A stretch of DNA of 63,076 bases. It comes from a virus. Below, piece by piece: positions 19,205 through 25,025 of this stretch. Made by a program: the position numbers and the translations under genes. The notes beneath the pieces are model-generated. The model searched no databases and had not been told where the DNA came from. It worked only from the letters and a program-made list of their open reading frames with translations. The DNA is taken from positions 1-63,076 of IMG/VR virus record IMGVR_UViG_3300024343_000013; one strand, given 5' to 3'. The stretch's first letter is position 1, and every line of letters starts with the position of its first letter.

Positions 19205-19391
19205 GTTCTTTTTTCTCAATCTTGAGTAACGCAGACATAGTTGGCTTGTTTTTTAATTTGTGCTCACGTTTTTCCATTGTCAGTAATTGGTCTTCTGTAG
19301 GCAATTTACTAAGATTGTGTTCATCTTTCTCAACAGAAAAAAGTTTTTTACGTGACAGATGATTTACATACTTGTGCATCTGGTTTAGCAT
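19176..19391 (-). CDS. Small protein made of three 19-residue repeats (71 aa)
   Basis: After a 16-residue lead, three tandem 19-residue units run from residue 17: LFSVEKDEHNLSKLPTEDQ, LLTMEKREHKLKNKPTMSA and LLKIEKKEHGNKNAPRF (last one shortened). Each carries a hydrophobic pair followed by EK-x-EH. The protein is helical and strongly charged. Function unknown. The repeat unit could be a small helical hairpin or a metal/protein-binding element built on the EH pairs. Confidence 0.6.
   Translation of the reverse strand: MLNQMHKYVNHLSRKKLFSVEKDEHNLSKLPTEDQLLTMEKREHKLKNKPTMSALLKIEKKEHGNKNAPRF
19179..19343 (-). repeat. Three 57-base tandem repeats in the 71-aa gene
   Basis: Each unit encodes LL-x-x-EK-x-EH followed by a Lys/Pro/Thr-rich stretch; the third is truncated. 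The protein repeat is clear while the DNA has diverged, suggesting an old duplication under selection. Confidence 0.65.
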
Positions 19392-19395
19392 AGCA

Positions 19396-19644
19396 CTAGC
19401 AGTTCCATGCGCGTAAGGATTTATTGATTCGGCTATTAGGATCGTTAGCTGTTTTTGCGCTAGTCCTAGATTTCTTCATTCCTTCCATGCGAGCACAGAA
19501 TGACTTGCGACGTCCAGCATCCTTTGGCGTCTTTGGGTTAGGTGCAGGTGGCTTTAAGTTAGCCCCTGTAGTTCGTTTGTAATGCGCACGTCCAGCTGAA
19601 TTTAAACCACCAGCTGGATTCTGGAATTTCTTAACTACTCCCAT
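19396..19644 (-). CDS. DUF6321-type small basic protein (82 aa)
   Basis: Recognised by NPAGGLNSAGRAHYKRTTGA, then GRRKSFCARMEGM and the C-terminal DPNSRINKSLRAWNC, which I recall as the DUF6321 pattern in phage and plasmid proteins of unknown function. Start ATG 19644 is chosen because AGAGG lies about 8 bases upstream; a longer frame to 19668 lacks this. The protein is basic. It heads the group of four small basic proteins before the 2081-aa giant. Confidence 0.7.
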   Translation of the reverse strand: MGVVKKFQNPAGGLNSAGRAHYKRTTGANLKPPAPNPKTPKDAGRRKSFCARMEGMKKSRTSAKTANDPNSRINKSLRAWNC

Positions 19645-19691
19645 GTGTAGCACCTCTGCGACTATCATACACTAGTTGCAGAGGCAAGACA

Positions 19692-19707
19692 TTACTTGCG
19701 GTATTAT
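19692..19707 (+). promoter_or_regulatory. Palindromic motif and promoter for the LuxR-type gene
   Basis: TTACTTGCGGTAT at 19692-19704 is the reverse complement of ATACCGCAAGTAA and belongs to the five-site motif family of this window. It runs into TATTAT (19702-19707), a good -10 box. The gene's ATG at 19717 is only about 10 bases downstream, so the transcript may have almost no leader. No ribosome site is visible. Confidence 0.5.
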
Positions 19708-19716
19708 GTGATTACA

Positions 19717-19920
19717 ATGGAATTATCTAAGCGCGAAAAAGAAGTTTTGCTGTTAGTTGGCAAAGCAAAGACCTCAAAAGAAATAGCCCTCGAACTAAAT
19801 ATTAGCCCAAGGACTGTTCACTTTTATCTTGAAAACGCTTACTTTAAACTTGGAGTAAGTGGTGTTGGTGCTAGGCAAAAAGCCTACAATGTTGCACTAA
19901 TAAACAACATGTTAACCTAA
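19717..19920 (+). CDS. LuxR/GerE-type HTH transcriptional regulator (67 aa)
   Basis: Nearly the whole protein is a GerE/LuxR-type DNA-binding domain: MELSKREKEVLLLVGKAKTS, KEIALELNISPRTVHFYLEN, then AYFKLGV. The recognition helix is in SPRTVHFYLENAYFKL. No receiver or ligand domain is present. Start ATG 19717 is chosen; an upstream TTG in frame overlaps the promoter. It is a lone plus-strand gene inside minus-strand genes and its stop overlaps that of ssb by three bases. It could bind the palindromic ATACCGTA-type sites nearby; that link is an inference. Confidence 0.8.
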   Translation: MELSKREKEVLLLVGKAKTSKEIALELNISPRTVHFYLENAYFKLGVSGVGARQKAYNVALINNMLT

Positions 19921-20318
19921 CCATCTGCAAACGGATCATCAATATCGTCAGTATGAATCTTTCCTGCTGAACGTGGGTTAGGTATTGCATTGGACTGCGT
20001 GTCTTGCTCCTTACGTGAGTCAAGTAATGACCAGTTGTCTACAATTACTTTAACAGCTTGCATCTTTACACCATCTTTATTAGTGTACTTATCAATCTGT
20101 ACCTTGCCACTTACTGCAAGCATACGTCCTTTTTGAGCATACTCATTTAACGCTACGCCTGAATTACCAAATAGTGTGCAATTAAAAAAGTCAGCTTCTT
20201 TGTCTTTAGTTCGCCTATCTACAGCAATACAAAAACTTGTGTAAGTTTTACCAAGTTGTGATTCTTTTGTAGTAGGATCTTCAGTCAGTCGGCCAACAAG
20301 TGATACGTTATTAAACAT
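19917..20318 (-). CDS. ssb: Single-stranded DNA-binding protein (133 aa)
   Basis: OB-fold SSB: N-terminal MFNNVSLVGRLTEDPTTKES, DFFNCTLFGNSGVALNEYAQ, KGRMLAVSGKVQIDKYTNKD and a final VIVDNWSLLDS strand. The C-terminus ends in an acidic tail DDIDDPFADG, similar to but longer than the usual DDDIPF tip that contacts replication proteins. It coats single-stranded DNA during replication and recombination. The ribosome site GGAGG is 6-7 bases before ATG 20318, and the promoter TACGGTATAAT at 20345-20335 would give a leader of only about 10 bases. Confidence 0.9.
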   Translation of the reverse strand: MFNNVSLVGRLTEDPTTKESQLGKTYTSFCIAVDRRTKDKEADFFNCTLFGNSGVALNEYAQKGRMLAVSGKVQIDKYTNKDGVKMQAVKVIVDNWSLLDSRKEQDTQSNAIPNPRSAGKIHTDDIDDPFADG

Positions 20319-20334
20319 TCTTTCCTCCGTTTTG

Positions 20335-20357
20335 ATTATACCGTATTACGGTATATG
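20335..20357. promoter_or_regulatory. Bidirectional promoter/operator between ssb and a 53-aa gene
   Basis: ATACCGTATTACGGTAT at 20338-20354 is an 8-base perfect inverted repeat around one central base. Read leftward it gives TACGGTATAAT (-10 for ssb); read rightward it gives TACGGTATATG (-10 for the gene at 20389). No good -35 box is found on either side, which suggests dependence on the motif itself or on an activator or repressor. Confidence 0.6.
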
Positions 20358-20388
20358 CAGTTTATTTTATTTACAGTAAACTCTTGTT

Positions 20389-20550
20389 ATGGCACGTGAT
20401 ATTAAACAGATGCGACCACAAGGCATCTATAAAACAGCTATGGTCAAAGGTATGAAGAAAGGCATGAAAAAGGGCAAGAGTGTCGAGTCCGACAGCAAAT
20501 GCCCTGATTGCGGAAAGATGAAATCTGAATGCGGTTGCGATTACGATTGA
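20389..20550 (+). CDS. Small Cys-cluster protein (53 aa)
   Basis: Plus-strand frame of 54 codons lying divergently from ssb. The N-terminal half is basic with Met-Lys repeats (MVKGMKKGMKKGKS); the C-terminal half has SKCPDCGKMKSECGCDYD, a CxxC...CxC cluster able to bind zinc. Its last 10 bases overlap the DUF3310 gene on the other strand. The shared palindromic promoter supports expression. No clear ribosome site. Likely a small nucleic-acid-binding or regulatory protein; family not known. Confidence 0.55.
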   Translation: MARDIKQMRPQGIYKTAMVKGMKKGMKKGKSVESDSKCPDCGKMKSECGCDYD

Positions 20551-20792
20551 GTCTTGCCTTTACAATACTCTTCGATTGAATTAACAATCTGCTGAGCAAA
20601 CACATCGCTATGGGTAACGGTTGCCACTAAATACCAGATAGCTTTATTAATGTCGTCGTTATATGTTGAACCGGGTTTATCTCCTGCTCGTTCAATATAT
20701 TTGACGGCATTAAATTCTGCCCATGTCAAATCCCATTCCCATGCGCAATGCACAGTCTGTATCTTGTGTTTACGATAATGTGCATTGTCCAT
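20541..20792 (-). CDS. DUF3310-like protein (83 aa)
   Basis: Matches the DUF3310 pattern: N-terminal HYRKHKIQTVHCAWEWDLTW, then FNAVKYIERAGDKPG and a DINKAIWYL helix. The family is widespread in phages, sometimes annotated as nucleotide-kinase-like, but its activity is not established. It is the last gene of the thyX-dut operon and shares one base with dut (TAATG-type overlap), supporting a link to nucleotide metabolism. Confidence 0.7.
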   Translation of the reverse strand: MDNAHYRKHKIQTVHCAWEWDLTWAEFNAVKYIERAGDKPGSTYNDDINKAIWYLVATVTHSDVFAQQIVNSIEEYCKGKTQS

Positions 20793-21262
20793 TAAAACTC
20801 ACCTGTCGATCCAAATCCACCTGCGCCTCGTCCAGTGGCTTCATCAAACAAATCACCTGTTTTTACAATTGTTACGTGGCATCGTTCAACTGGAGCTAAG
20901 ACTAACTGAGCAATAGCCATGCAGTCCACTACAATGAATTGATCCTGCCCTGCATTATGTAGAATGACTCCTACTTCACCTTGATAATCAGCATCTACAG
21001 TACCGGGTGAATTCAATACATGAACTCCGTACTTTAAAGCAAGGCCACTACGAGAGCGAACTTGCAGTTCATAAGCAGGATCCATCTTGACTTTCCAGCC
21101 AGTTGGTATAAGGACCGAGTATCCGGGTTTAATTACTACTGGTTTTTTCAAGTACGCTTTTACATCAAGACCACTAGCCAGTTGCGTTTTGCGTACTGGC
21201 TCGTGACCTGACTGATGCTCGTCGTTACCACACCATTGGAACTCTAAGCTTTTTGATTTCAT
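20792..21262 (-). CDS. dut: dUTP diphosphatase (156 aa)
   Basis: Trimeric dUTPase with all five motifs: I ASGLDVKA (29-36), II RSRSGLA (69-75), III GTVDADYQGE (87-96), IV AIAQLV (116-121) and V RGAGGFGSTG (145-154). The motif III Asp and motif V Phe are present, so it should be active. It hydrolyses dUTP to dUMP, keeping uracil out of DNA and feeding thymidylate synthesis by the ThyX encoded three genes upstream in the same operon. Confidence 0.93.
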   Translation of the reverse strand: MKSKSLEFQWCGNDEHQSGHEPVRKTQLASGLDVKAYLKKPVVIKPGYSVLIPTGWKVKMDPAYELQVRSRSGLALKYGVHVLNSPGTVDADYQGEVGVILHNAGQDQFIVVDCMAIAQLVLAPVERCHVTIVKTGDLFDEATGRGAGGFGSTGEF

Positions 21263-21492
21263 ACGTTACTGCTTGTTAGCTTACCCATCACGTGTGTTAA
21301 AGCTACGTAAGCTAATTCATTAAGCCACTTACTAGGGATCTTGCATTCTTTCTTTAATGCAATTGCTTTAACAGCCAATTCCGGTAATGTGTACGTACCG
21401 CAGTCTTCACCCTTGACGTTCAGGATGTACGTCTCTGGTGTGATCTGTACAACTTCAATATCCGACTGATTACTACTCTTTAAAATTACCAT
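21259..21492 (-). CDS. Hypothetical protein of the thyX-dut operon (77 aa)
   Basis: Family not recognised. Beta-rich N-terminus (DIEVVQITPETYILNVKGED) and a helical C-terminus (CKIPSKWLNELAYVALTHVM). The C-terminal helix resembles that of the upstream 94-aa protein (VPFRFVKELAINAISQLLEG), so the two may be diverged tandem copies. It overlaps both neighbours by a few bases, so it is co-translated with dut. Confidence 0.65.
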   Translation of the reverse strand: MVILKSSNQSDIEVVQITPETYILNVKGEDCGTYTLPELAVKAIALKKECKIPSKWLNELAYVALTHVMGKLTSSNV

Positions 21493-21757
21493 TGTCTTTT
21501 CCTTCCAATAACTGACTAATAGCGTTTATCGCTAGTTCTTTTACAAACCTAAATGGAACCTTGTATCCCGCAGCTTGCAGATGATCAATCAACAACACTG
21601 CCTCACCCATGTTCTCCGCATCAACGATATTTAAATCACCAGACTTCTCTGCATCCCATTCCACACTAACCTTGCCATCAGGCTGTTCATACACTGCAAC
21701 ATCCGAATCTATACCAATAGATAGCAATGTTATTGTTGCTGTGTTTGCTGCTTTCAT
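21473..21757 (-). CDS. Hypothetical protein of the thyX-dut operon (94 aa)
   Basis: Family not recognised. Starts MKAANTATITLLSIGIDSDV, has an acidic central strand region (VSVEWDAEKSGDLNIVDAEN) and ends in two helices similar to those of the next gene. It overlaps thyX by 4 bases and the next gene by 20. It may be an ancestral duplicate partner of the 77-aa protein. Confidence 0.65.
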   Translation of the reverse strand: MKAANTATITLLSIGIDSDVAVYEQPDGKVSVEWDAEKSGDLNIVDAENMGEAVLLIDHLQAAGYKVPFRFVKELAINAISQLLEGKDNGNFKE

Positions 21758-22389
21758 TGCATGTGGTATTTCTCAAATGCTTGCGTTGTGTATGGCAAAA
21801 CCTCACACAATACGTTCCAGCAATCAATAGCAAGTTCACGGTGTTCTAGCTGTGTGTGAGCGTCCATACGCACTCGGCAGTAATGTAGCCAATCACGCAC
21901 AGTTCCCTTCATATAGAGCCGTGTGCCGACGCACAGGGGCAATACCATACGTGCTGTCTCTAGAGCTGTACCGTTTTCTACTAGTTCTTTGTACGTACGA
22001 ACAGAAACCAAGATTGACGCAAGTGCCTGATTATCCACGCTATATTGTTCTTCAGGGTCTTCATATGGAATACTTCCTTGCCTATTAGATGAACCCTTCT
22101 TACGCATCTTGGGTAGATCCATTTCAATCTTAGATGGATCAGCATAACGCTGGCTAAACTCTTGGAAGTGAAAGCTTCTGTGGCGCAGGATCTGTGCTGC
22201 AATAGCCCTAGACGTGTAGAGTTCCATGACTACATCAGCCATTTCAAAGACTGACCAATGCTGATCACGCATACATTTATTGAGTAATCGCTCGTAGTCA
22301 GGGTTGTTTTCGTTGTCGGATGATACACGAGCAAGGTGAATCATAAATGCTTCAGCGTCGGGCTGAATATACTTAAGTGTGGCTGCCAT
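21754..22389 (-). CDS. thyX: Flavin-dependent thymidylate synthase (211 aa)
   Basis: ThyX signature RHRSFHFQEFSQR at residues 69-81, fitting RHRx7S. A late QLEHRELAI segment also fits the family. It makes dTMP from dUMP using FAD, NADPH and methylene-tetrahydrofolate, as a tetramer. AGGAG lies just upstream of ATG 22389. tRNA-Leu ends only about 11 bases upstream, so thyX is probably carried on the same transcript and released when the tRNA is processed. Confidence 0.93.
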   Translation of the reverse strand: MAATLKYIQPDAEAFMIHLARVSSDNENNPDYERLLNKCMRDQHWSVFEMADVVMELYTSRAIAAQILRHRSFHFQEFSQRYADPSKIEMDLPKMRKKGSSNRQGSIPYEDPEEQYSVDNQALASILVSVRTYKELVENGTALETARMVLPLCVGTRLYMKGTVRDWLHYCRVRMDAHTQLEHRELAIDCWNVLCEVLPYTTQAFEKYHMQ

Positions 22390-22400
22390 CTCTTCTCCTA

Positions 22401-22481
22401 TACCCCAGACGGGACTCGAACCCGTACACCTTGCGGTAACAGATTTTAAGTCTGTCGTGTCTACCGTTTCACCACCGGGGC
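22401..22481 (-). tRNA. tRNA-Leu (anticodon UAA)
   Basis: Minus-strand 81-nt class II tRNA. Acceptor GCCCCGG pairs with CTGGGGT (two G-U pairs), D-arm TGGTGAAACGGTAGACAC, anticodon stem-loop ACAGA-CTTAAAA-TCTGT with anticodon TAA, a long variable arm, T-arm ACGGG-TTCGAGT-CCCGT and discriminator A. No CCA is encoded. The TATAAT box ends 8 bases upstream, so transcription may begin at or next to the first base of the tRNA. Confidence 0.93.
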
Positions 22482-22488
22482 ATAGCTC

Positions 22489-22504
22489 ATTATACCGTAG
22501 GTAT
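22489..22504 (-). promoter_or_regulatory. Palindromic motif and promoter for tRNA-Leu/thyX operon
   Basis: Minus strand reads ACCTACGGTATAAT; the + strand core ATACCGTAGGTAT (22492-22504) is an inverted repeat. TATAAT is a perfect -10 box placed so that the start point would fall at about 22482, next to the tRNA 5' end. The same core is found at 35308-35320. Confidence 0.65.
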
Positions 22505-22511
22505 ATGTGGT

Positions 22512-22612
22512 AATATATACATGAAACGCGATGAAAACTTAAAAAGTCCGCCCATCATGCCTAGACATTTGAGTCGAGCGAATCAAGCCCCTATTCAGGG
22601 GCTTTTTTATTT
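22512..22612 (+). ncRNA. Possible small plus-strand RNA with intrinsic terminator
   Basis: Between two minus-strand genes lies a plus-strand unit. It begins with a promoter-like stretch GTGGTAATATATAC (22507-22520) and ends in a strong intrinsic terminator: AGCCCC-TATTC(A)-GGGGCT followed by a T-rich tract, about 22587-22615. The T-tract is on the plus side, so the terminator serves a rightward transcript. A short open frame begins at ATG 22521 but runs through the terminator, so an RNA is more likely than a protein. Its end overlaps the 3' end of the 76-aa gene, so it could act as antisense. Confidence 0.4.
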
Positions 22613-22615
22613 TTC
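22585..22615 (+). terminator. Intrinsic terminator (plus strand)
   Basis: Hairpin AGCCCC / GGGGCT with a short loop, followed by TTTTTTATTTTT on the plus strand. On the minus strand the hairpin is followed by a mixed sequence, so it is directional. It ends the putative small RNA and lies at the end of the 76-aa gene. Confidence 0.75.
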
Positions 22616-22837
22616 ATCAGTTACTTCTTTTATCTCTACGTTTGGCAACTTGCTGATTTCGTACATGGCAAAGAACTTATCAAACGCCTTATCATCAATA
22701 CTACTTGGCTCAATATCCATCTTGACGAGCCATTTACGAAATTGTCTGTATTCTAAGTAAGAAGCAATGTAATCATAGAAAAAGAACACTGTTGATGTGA
22801 CTGCTATACCACAAATAAAAGCCTGTAATCCTGTCAA
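22607..22837 (-). CDS. Small single-pass membrane protein (76 aa)
   Basis: N-terminal hydrophobic helix (LQAFICGIAVTSTVFFFYDY) followed by a charged cytoplasmic-type tail (YRQFRKWLVKMDIEPSSIDD and a KEVTDEK end). Its start overlaps the end of the SNase-like gene by 4 bases. Family unknown. Possible membrane-associated accessory or lysis protein. Confidence 0.65.
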   Translation of the reverse strand: MTGLQAFICGIAVTSTVFFFYDYIASYLEYRQFRKWLVKMDIEPSSIDDKAFDKFFAMYEISKLPNVEIKEVTDEK

Positions 22838-23217
22838 TTGGTTACCTCTGCAGTAGCTGTTATAGTTACTTTCTTTTTGCCACCAAAATACGTATAGGAA
22901 CCCAAGGAGTTAAGCACTTCTGCGTTTAATGTAGTGGGTGATCGGTCGGTTTTGACGTGTACTAATCGTCTTCCGTACTTATCTGTTTTTTGTACCACCG
23001 TAATAACAAATTGTTCAGCTGTGTTTTTTCTTGATGTAAACCACTGGACTGCTGTTTCTGTAGCTGCTTTACCTTCGCTAGTGTTTTTCGCTGGTGTATC
23101 CACACCAAAGAGACGACAGTGCTGATCCACAAGCCAAATACCAAAGCCAAGATCAATATCGCACACAAAAGTATCTCCGTCGATACATCGTTTGAAGCGA
23201 ATGGCGTACTCATACAT
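22834..23217 (-). CDS. Staphylococcal-nuclease-like protein (127 aa)
   Basis: SNase/TNase-fold pattern: CIDGDTFVCDIDLG (D13, D15, T16), CRLFGVDTPA (R35, D40, T41) and DKYGRRLVHVKT (R83/R84). Length fits the domain. In classical SNase the residue after DTP is the catalytic Glu43; here it is Ala43, with E48 nearby in NTSEGK. The enzyme could therefore be inactive, use another acid, or bind nucleic acid only. It has no signal peptide, so it acts in the cytoplasm or inside the virion. Confidence 0.8.
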   Translation of the reverse strand: MYEYAIRFKRCIDGDTFVCDIDLGFGIWLVDQHCRLFGVDTPAKNTSEGKAATETAVQWFTSRKNTAEQFVITVVQKTDKYGRRLVHVKTDRSPTTLNAEVLNSLGSYTYFGGKKKVTITATAEVTN

Positions 23218-23603
23218 TATCTGTGACGTGCTGCTTTCTGTGCTACTGCTTTAGGCTGTGGTACGAACTGTTTACCAGCCTTATTACCTACTGCTTTAGC
23301 TCTATTAGTAGATGCTACTTCATTTTTAGATAGTGAACCCCATGCCTTGTCAGGTAGATATCGCTTTTTGCCTTCACTAGGTGTCCCGTCGCTTGTACGC
23401 CACTTTTGATCAGTCCATTTAGCTAGGCTATTGTCTGCTTTTTTAGGCCCTACATACCCACCACCGGATGCCTTATATTGTTGTGTTGCCAACTGAGCCT
23501 TACGGGCTGACCATTCACCGGGATCACCACCGGCTGTGCCGGATTTTACACTTGCAACAATGCGTTTCCACTTGGCTGGGTCTTTTTTAGTAGCTGTCGA
23601 CAT
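23217..23603 (-). CDS. DUF5872-type basic protein (128 aa)
   Basis: Matches the DUF5872 pattern: KKDPAKWKRIVASVKSGTAG, GEWSARKAQLATQQYKASGG, NSLAKWTDQKWRTSDG, KKRYLPDKAWGSLS and TNRAKAVGNKAGKQFVPQP. It is strongly basic and occurs in phages and environmental bacteria without known function. Start ATG 23603 is chosen because it directly follows the upstream stop with AGG about 9 bases ahead. Likely nucleic-acid binding. Confidence 0.8.
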   Translation of the reverse strand: MSTATKKDPAKWKRIVASVKSGTAGGDPGEWSARKAQLATQQYKASGGGYVGPKKADNSLAKWTDQKWRTSDGTPSEGKKRYLPDKAWGSLSKNEVASTNRAKAVGNKAGKQFVPQPKAVAQKAARHR

Positions 23604-23604
23604 G

Positions 23605-24366
23605 TTATTTACCTGCCTTGTTGTTTTTGACACCCATTAACTTAGACACAAGAGCTTGATTTTTGTAGGATCCGTCATTGTTAAATGTGTCGTTGTATTC
23701 GATTTTAACGTTCCGCTCTCCAGCCTTACGGTATAACTTGACCTTGTCCTCACTCATTCCCTCGTTAGATTGGATGTTCTTATCTAGGGCTATTCGTGCG
23801 TTATATTTACCGTCTGCAAGTTCTTTACCGGTGCTACTAAGGCGCTTGTATTCAGCAGATCCATGCATTGCATTAATGCCAGCTGATTTACCTTTGCGAA
23901 TAGCTCCGTCAAACCCTACTCCAACAGCATCTTTAATCTCATCGGTCTTTGGCTGTGGTTTAGGCTGTGGTTTAGGCAGTGCTTTCACCTCTACCTTGGG
24001 TGTTGGTTTGGTCTCTACTTTAACAGGTGCAGCAGCTTTTTTTGGAGGAGGTGGTGGAGCTGGCGTTGCCTTCTTAGACTGTACAACTTGATCGATTCTT
24101 CTGTACACCTCGTTAGGTTCCTTGGACTTATCTCGATTGGGATCATCTATATCGATAGCCTTACGTGAGGTCTTTGCACCTAGCAGAGTCTTAGCATTAA
24201 ATTTACTGCGAATCTGTATCTGGCGGTTGATATCGTACTTTGCAATCTTGTTTTCAAGGGCTTTCTCAGCAGCGTCTAAGCCCTTAGAAAGAAACTCTTT
24301 ATAGCCAAATGCAACAGCATCAACTACCTGTGCATCTTTGTCGTAGTCAATCTTTTCTTCAGCCAT
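23605..24366 (-). CDS. Hypothetical protein with Pro/Lys-rich linker (253 aa)
   Basis: Charged protein with an N-terminal helical part (AAEKALENKIAKYDINRQIQ), a central low-complexity linker of Pro, Lys and Ala including a run of six prolines (ATPAPPPPPPKKAAAPVKV) and repeated KPQPKPQPKT, and a C-terminal basic domain (RKGKSAGINAMHGSAEYKRL). No family recognised. Neighbours are basic DUF5872 and SNase-like proteins, so a DNA-associated virion role is possible. Confidence 0.65.
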   Translation of the reverse strand: MAEEKIDYDKDAQVVDAVAFGYKEFLSKGLDAAEKALENKIAKYDINRQIQIRSKFNAKTLLGAKTSRKAIDIDDPNRDKSKEPNEVYRRIDQVVQSKKATPAPPPPPKKAAAPVKVETKPTPKVEVKALPKPQPKPQPKTDEIKDAVGVGFDGAIRKGKSAGINAMHGSAEYKRLSSTGKELADGKYNARIALDKNIQSNEGMSEDKVKLYRKAGERNVKIEYNDTFNNDGSYKNQALVSKLMGVKNNKAGK

Positions 24367-24770
24367 TATTGTTTACCTTTTGTATTACTTGAACCACTTA
24401 ATGCCGTGATGCCAAATTCATTTGGGTCATTTTTTACACCTAGCAAGTCACGCAATGTACGTGCTCGTTCATGTCCAGACTTCCCTGATCTTAGACGTGC
24501 CCAATTTTCGTTGTCAACTTGCTGTCGTACTTGCAAATTTTTATTGTATTGATCTCTGATTGGTGCAGTTAGTTTGTCTTCTACGCCTTGAACAGCCTTA
24601 GACAAAGTACTACCAACCATGGGTATTTTGTTTATAACCGAATGTGCAGCTGGAGTTAATGCTGTAGGAATCTGCTCTAAAAACTCGTTGTCGCGCTTAG
24701 CCGTATCATCGATATTCTTAAGCTTACTATCTGATGCACGAGTTAGATTCTTGTTGTACTTTTGTGGCAT
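24366..24770 (-). CDS. Hypothetical basic protein, first gene of the left minus-strand block (134 aa)
   Basis: Basic, helical, rich in Asn and Lys (MPQKYNKNLTRASDSKLKNI, EDKLTAPIRDQYNKNLQVRQ, GKSGHERARTLRDLLGVKND). The LLGVKNDPNEFG segment resembles the LMGVKNNKAGK end of the next gene, hinting at a shared terminal motif. It lies downstream of tRNA-Asn and a strong RNA hairpin and probably shares their transcript. Family unknown. Confidence 0.65.
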   Translation of the reverse strand: MPQKYNKNLTRASDSKLKNIDDTAKRDNEFLEQIPTALTPAAHSVINKIPMVGSTLSKAVQGVEDKLTAPIRDQYNKNLQVRQQVDNENWARLRSGKSGHERARTLRDLLGVKNDPNEFGITALSGSSNTKGKQ

Positions 24771-24793
24771 GATGTAACCCCTACCACATTTTA

Positions 24794-24907
24794 CTACTTC
24801 TGCTTTGTTATAGCATCCAGTACAGTAAGTTTCATAACGCTACACCCCGTGGGAGAAAGAGAAAGGACCACAGGGTGCAACGCTATCCCCAGTGCGTTTA
24901 CATACAT
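24794..24907 (-). CDS. Doubtful 37-codon frame in the tRNA-Asn to 134-aa gene spacer
   Basis: ATG at 24907 to TAG at 24794 gives a 37-aa frame ending MKLTVLDAITKQK. It spans the 17-bp RNA hairpin at 24836-24884 and has no good ribosome site. The hairpin explains the sequence better than coding does. Listed so the spacer is described; it could be a leader peptide. Confidence 0.2.
   Translation of the reverse strand: MYVNALGIALHPVVLSLSPTGCSVMKLTVLDAITKQK
24836..24884 (-). ncRNA. Long RNA hairpin downstream of tRNA-Asn
   Basis: Arms 24884-24868 and 24852-24836 (minus-strand order) pair over 17 positions with four G-U pairs, around a 15-base pyrimidine loop. On the plus strand those four pairs become A-C mismatches, so the structure belongs to the minus-strand RNA. 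No U-tract follows, so it is not a simple terminator. It could be an RNase III site, a stabiliser or a regulatory leader of the block starting at 24770. Confidence 0.5.
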
Positions 24908-24913
24908 GGGGGA

Positions 24914-24985
24914 CTCCTACTGCTGGGATCGAACCAGCGACCATTCGGTTAACAGCCGAACGCTCTTCCGCTGAGCTAAGTAGGA
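24914..24985 (-). tRNA. tRNA-Asn (anticodon GUU)
   Basis: Minus-strand 72-nt tRNA. Acceptor TCCTACT / AGTAGGA, D-arm TAGCTCAGCGGAAGAGC, anticodon arm TTCGG-CTGTTAA-CCGAA with anticodon GTT, T-arm GCTGG-TTCGATC-CCAGC, discriminator G, no encoded CCA. It is the first element of the leftward transcription unit. Confidence 0.95.
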
Positions 24986-24987
24986 AC

Positions 24988-25025
24988 ATACCGTAAGTAT
25001 ACCCTTTTCTACACAAGTGTAGCAA
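24988..25025 (-). promoter_or_regulatory. Sigma70-like promoter of tRNA-Asn overlapping a palindromic motif
   Basis: On the minus strand TTGCTA (25025-25020) and TATACT (25001-24996) are separated by 18 bases, giving a start at about 24989, four bases before the tRNA. The motif ATACCGTAAGTAT (24988-25000, + strand) overlaps the -10 box and start point, so here a bound regulator would block rather than form the promoter. Confidence 0.5.

Noticed and set aside
23726-23737. TTACGGTATAAC on the plus strand, close to the promoter motif
   Set aside because: Lies inside the 253-aa coding region, lacks the palindromic partner and no plus-strand gene follows.
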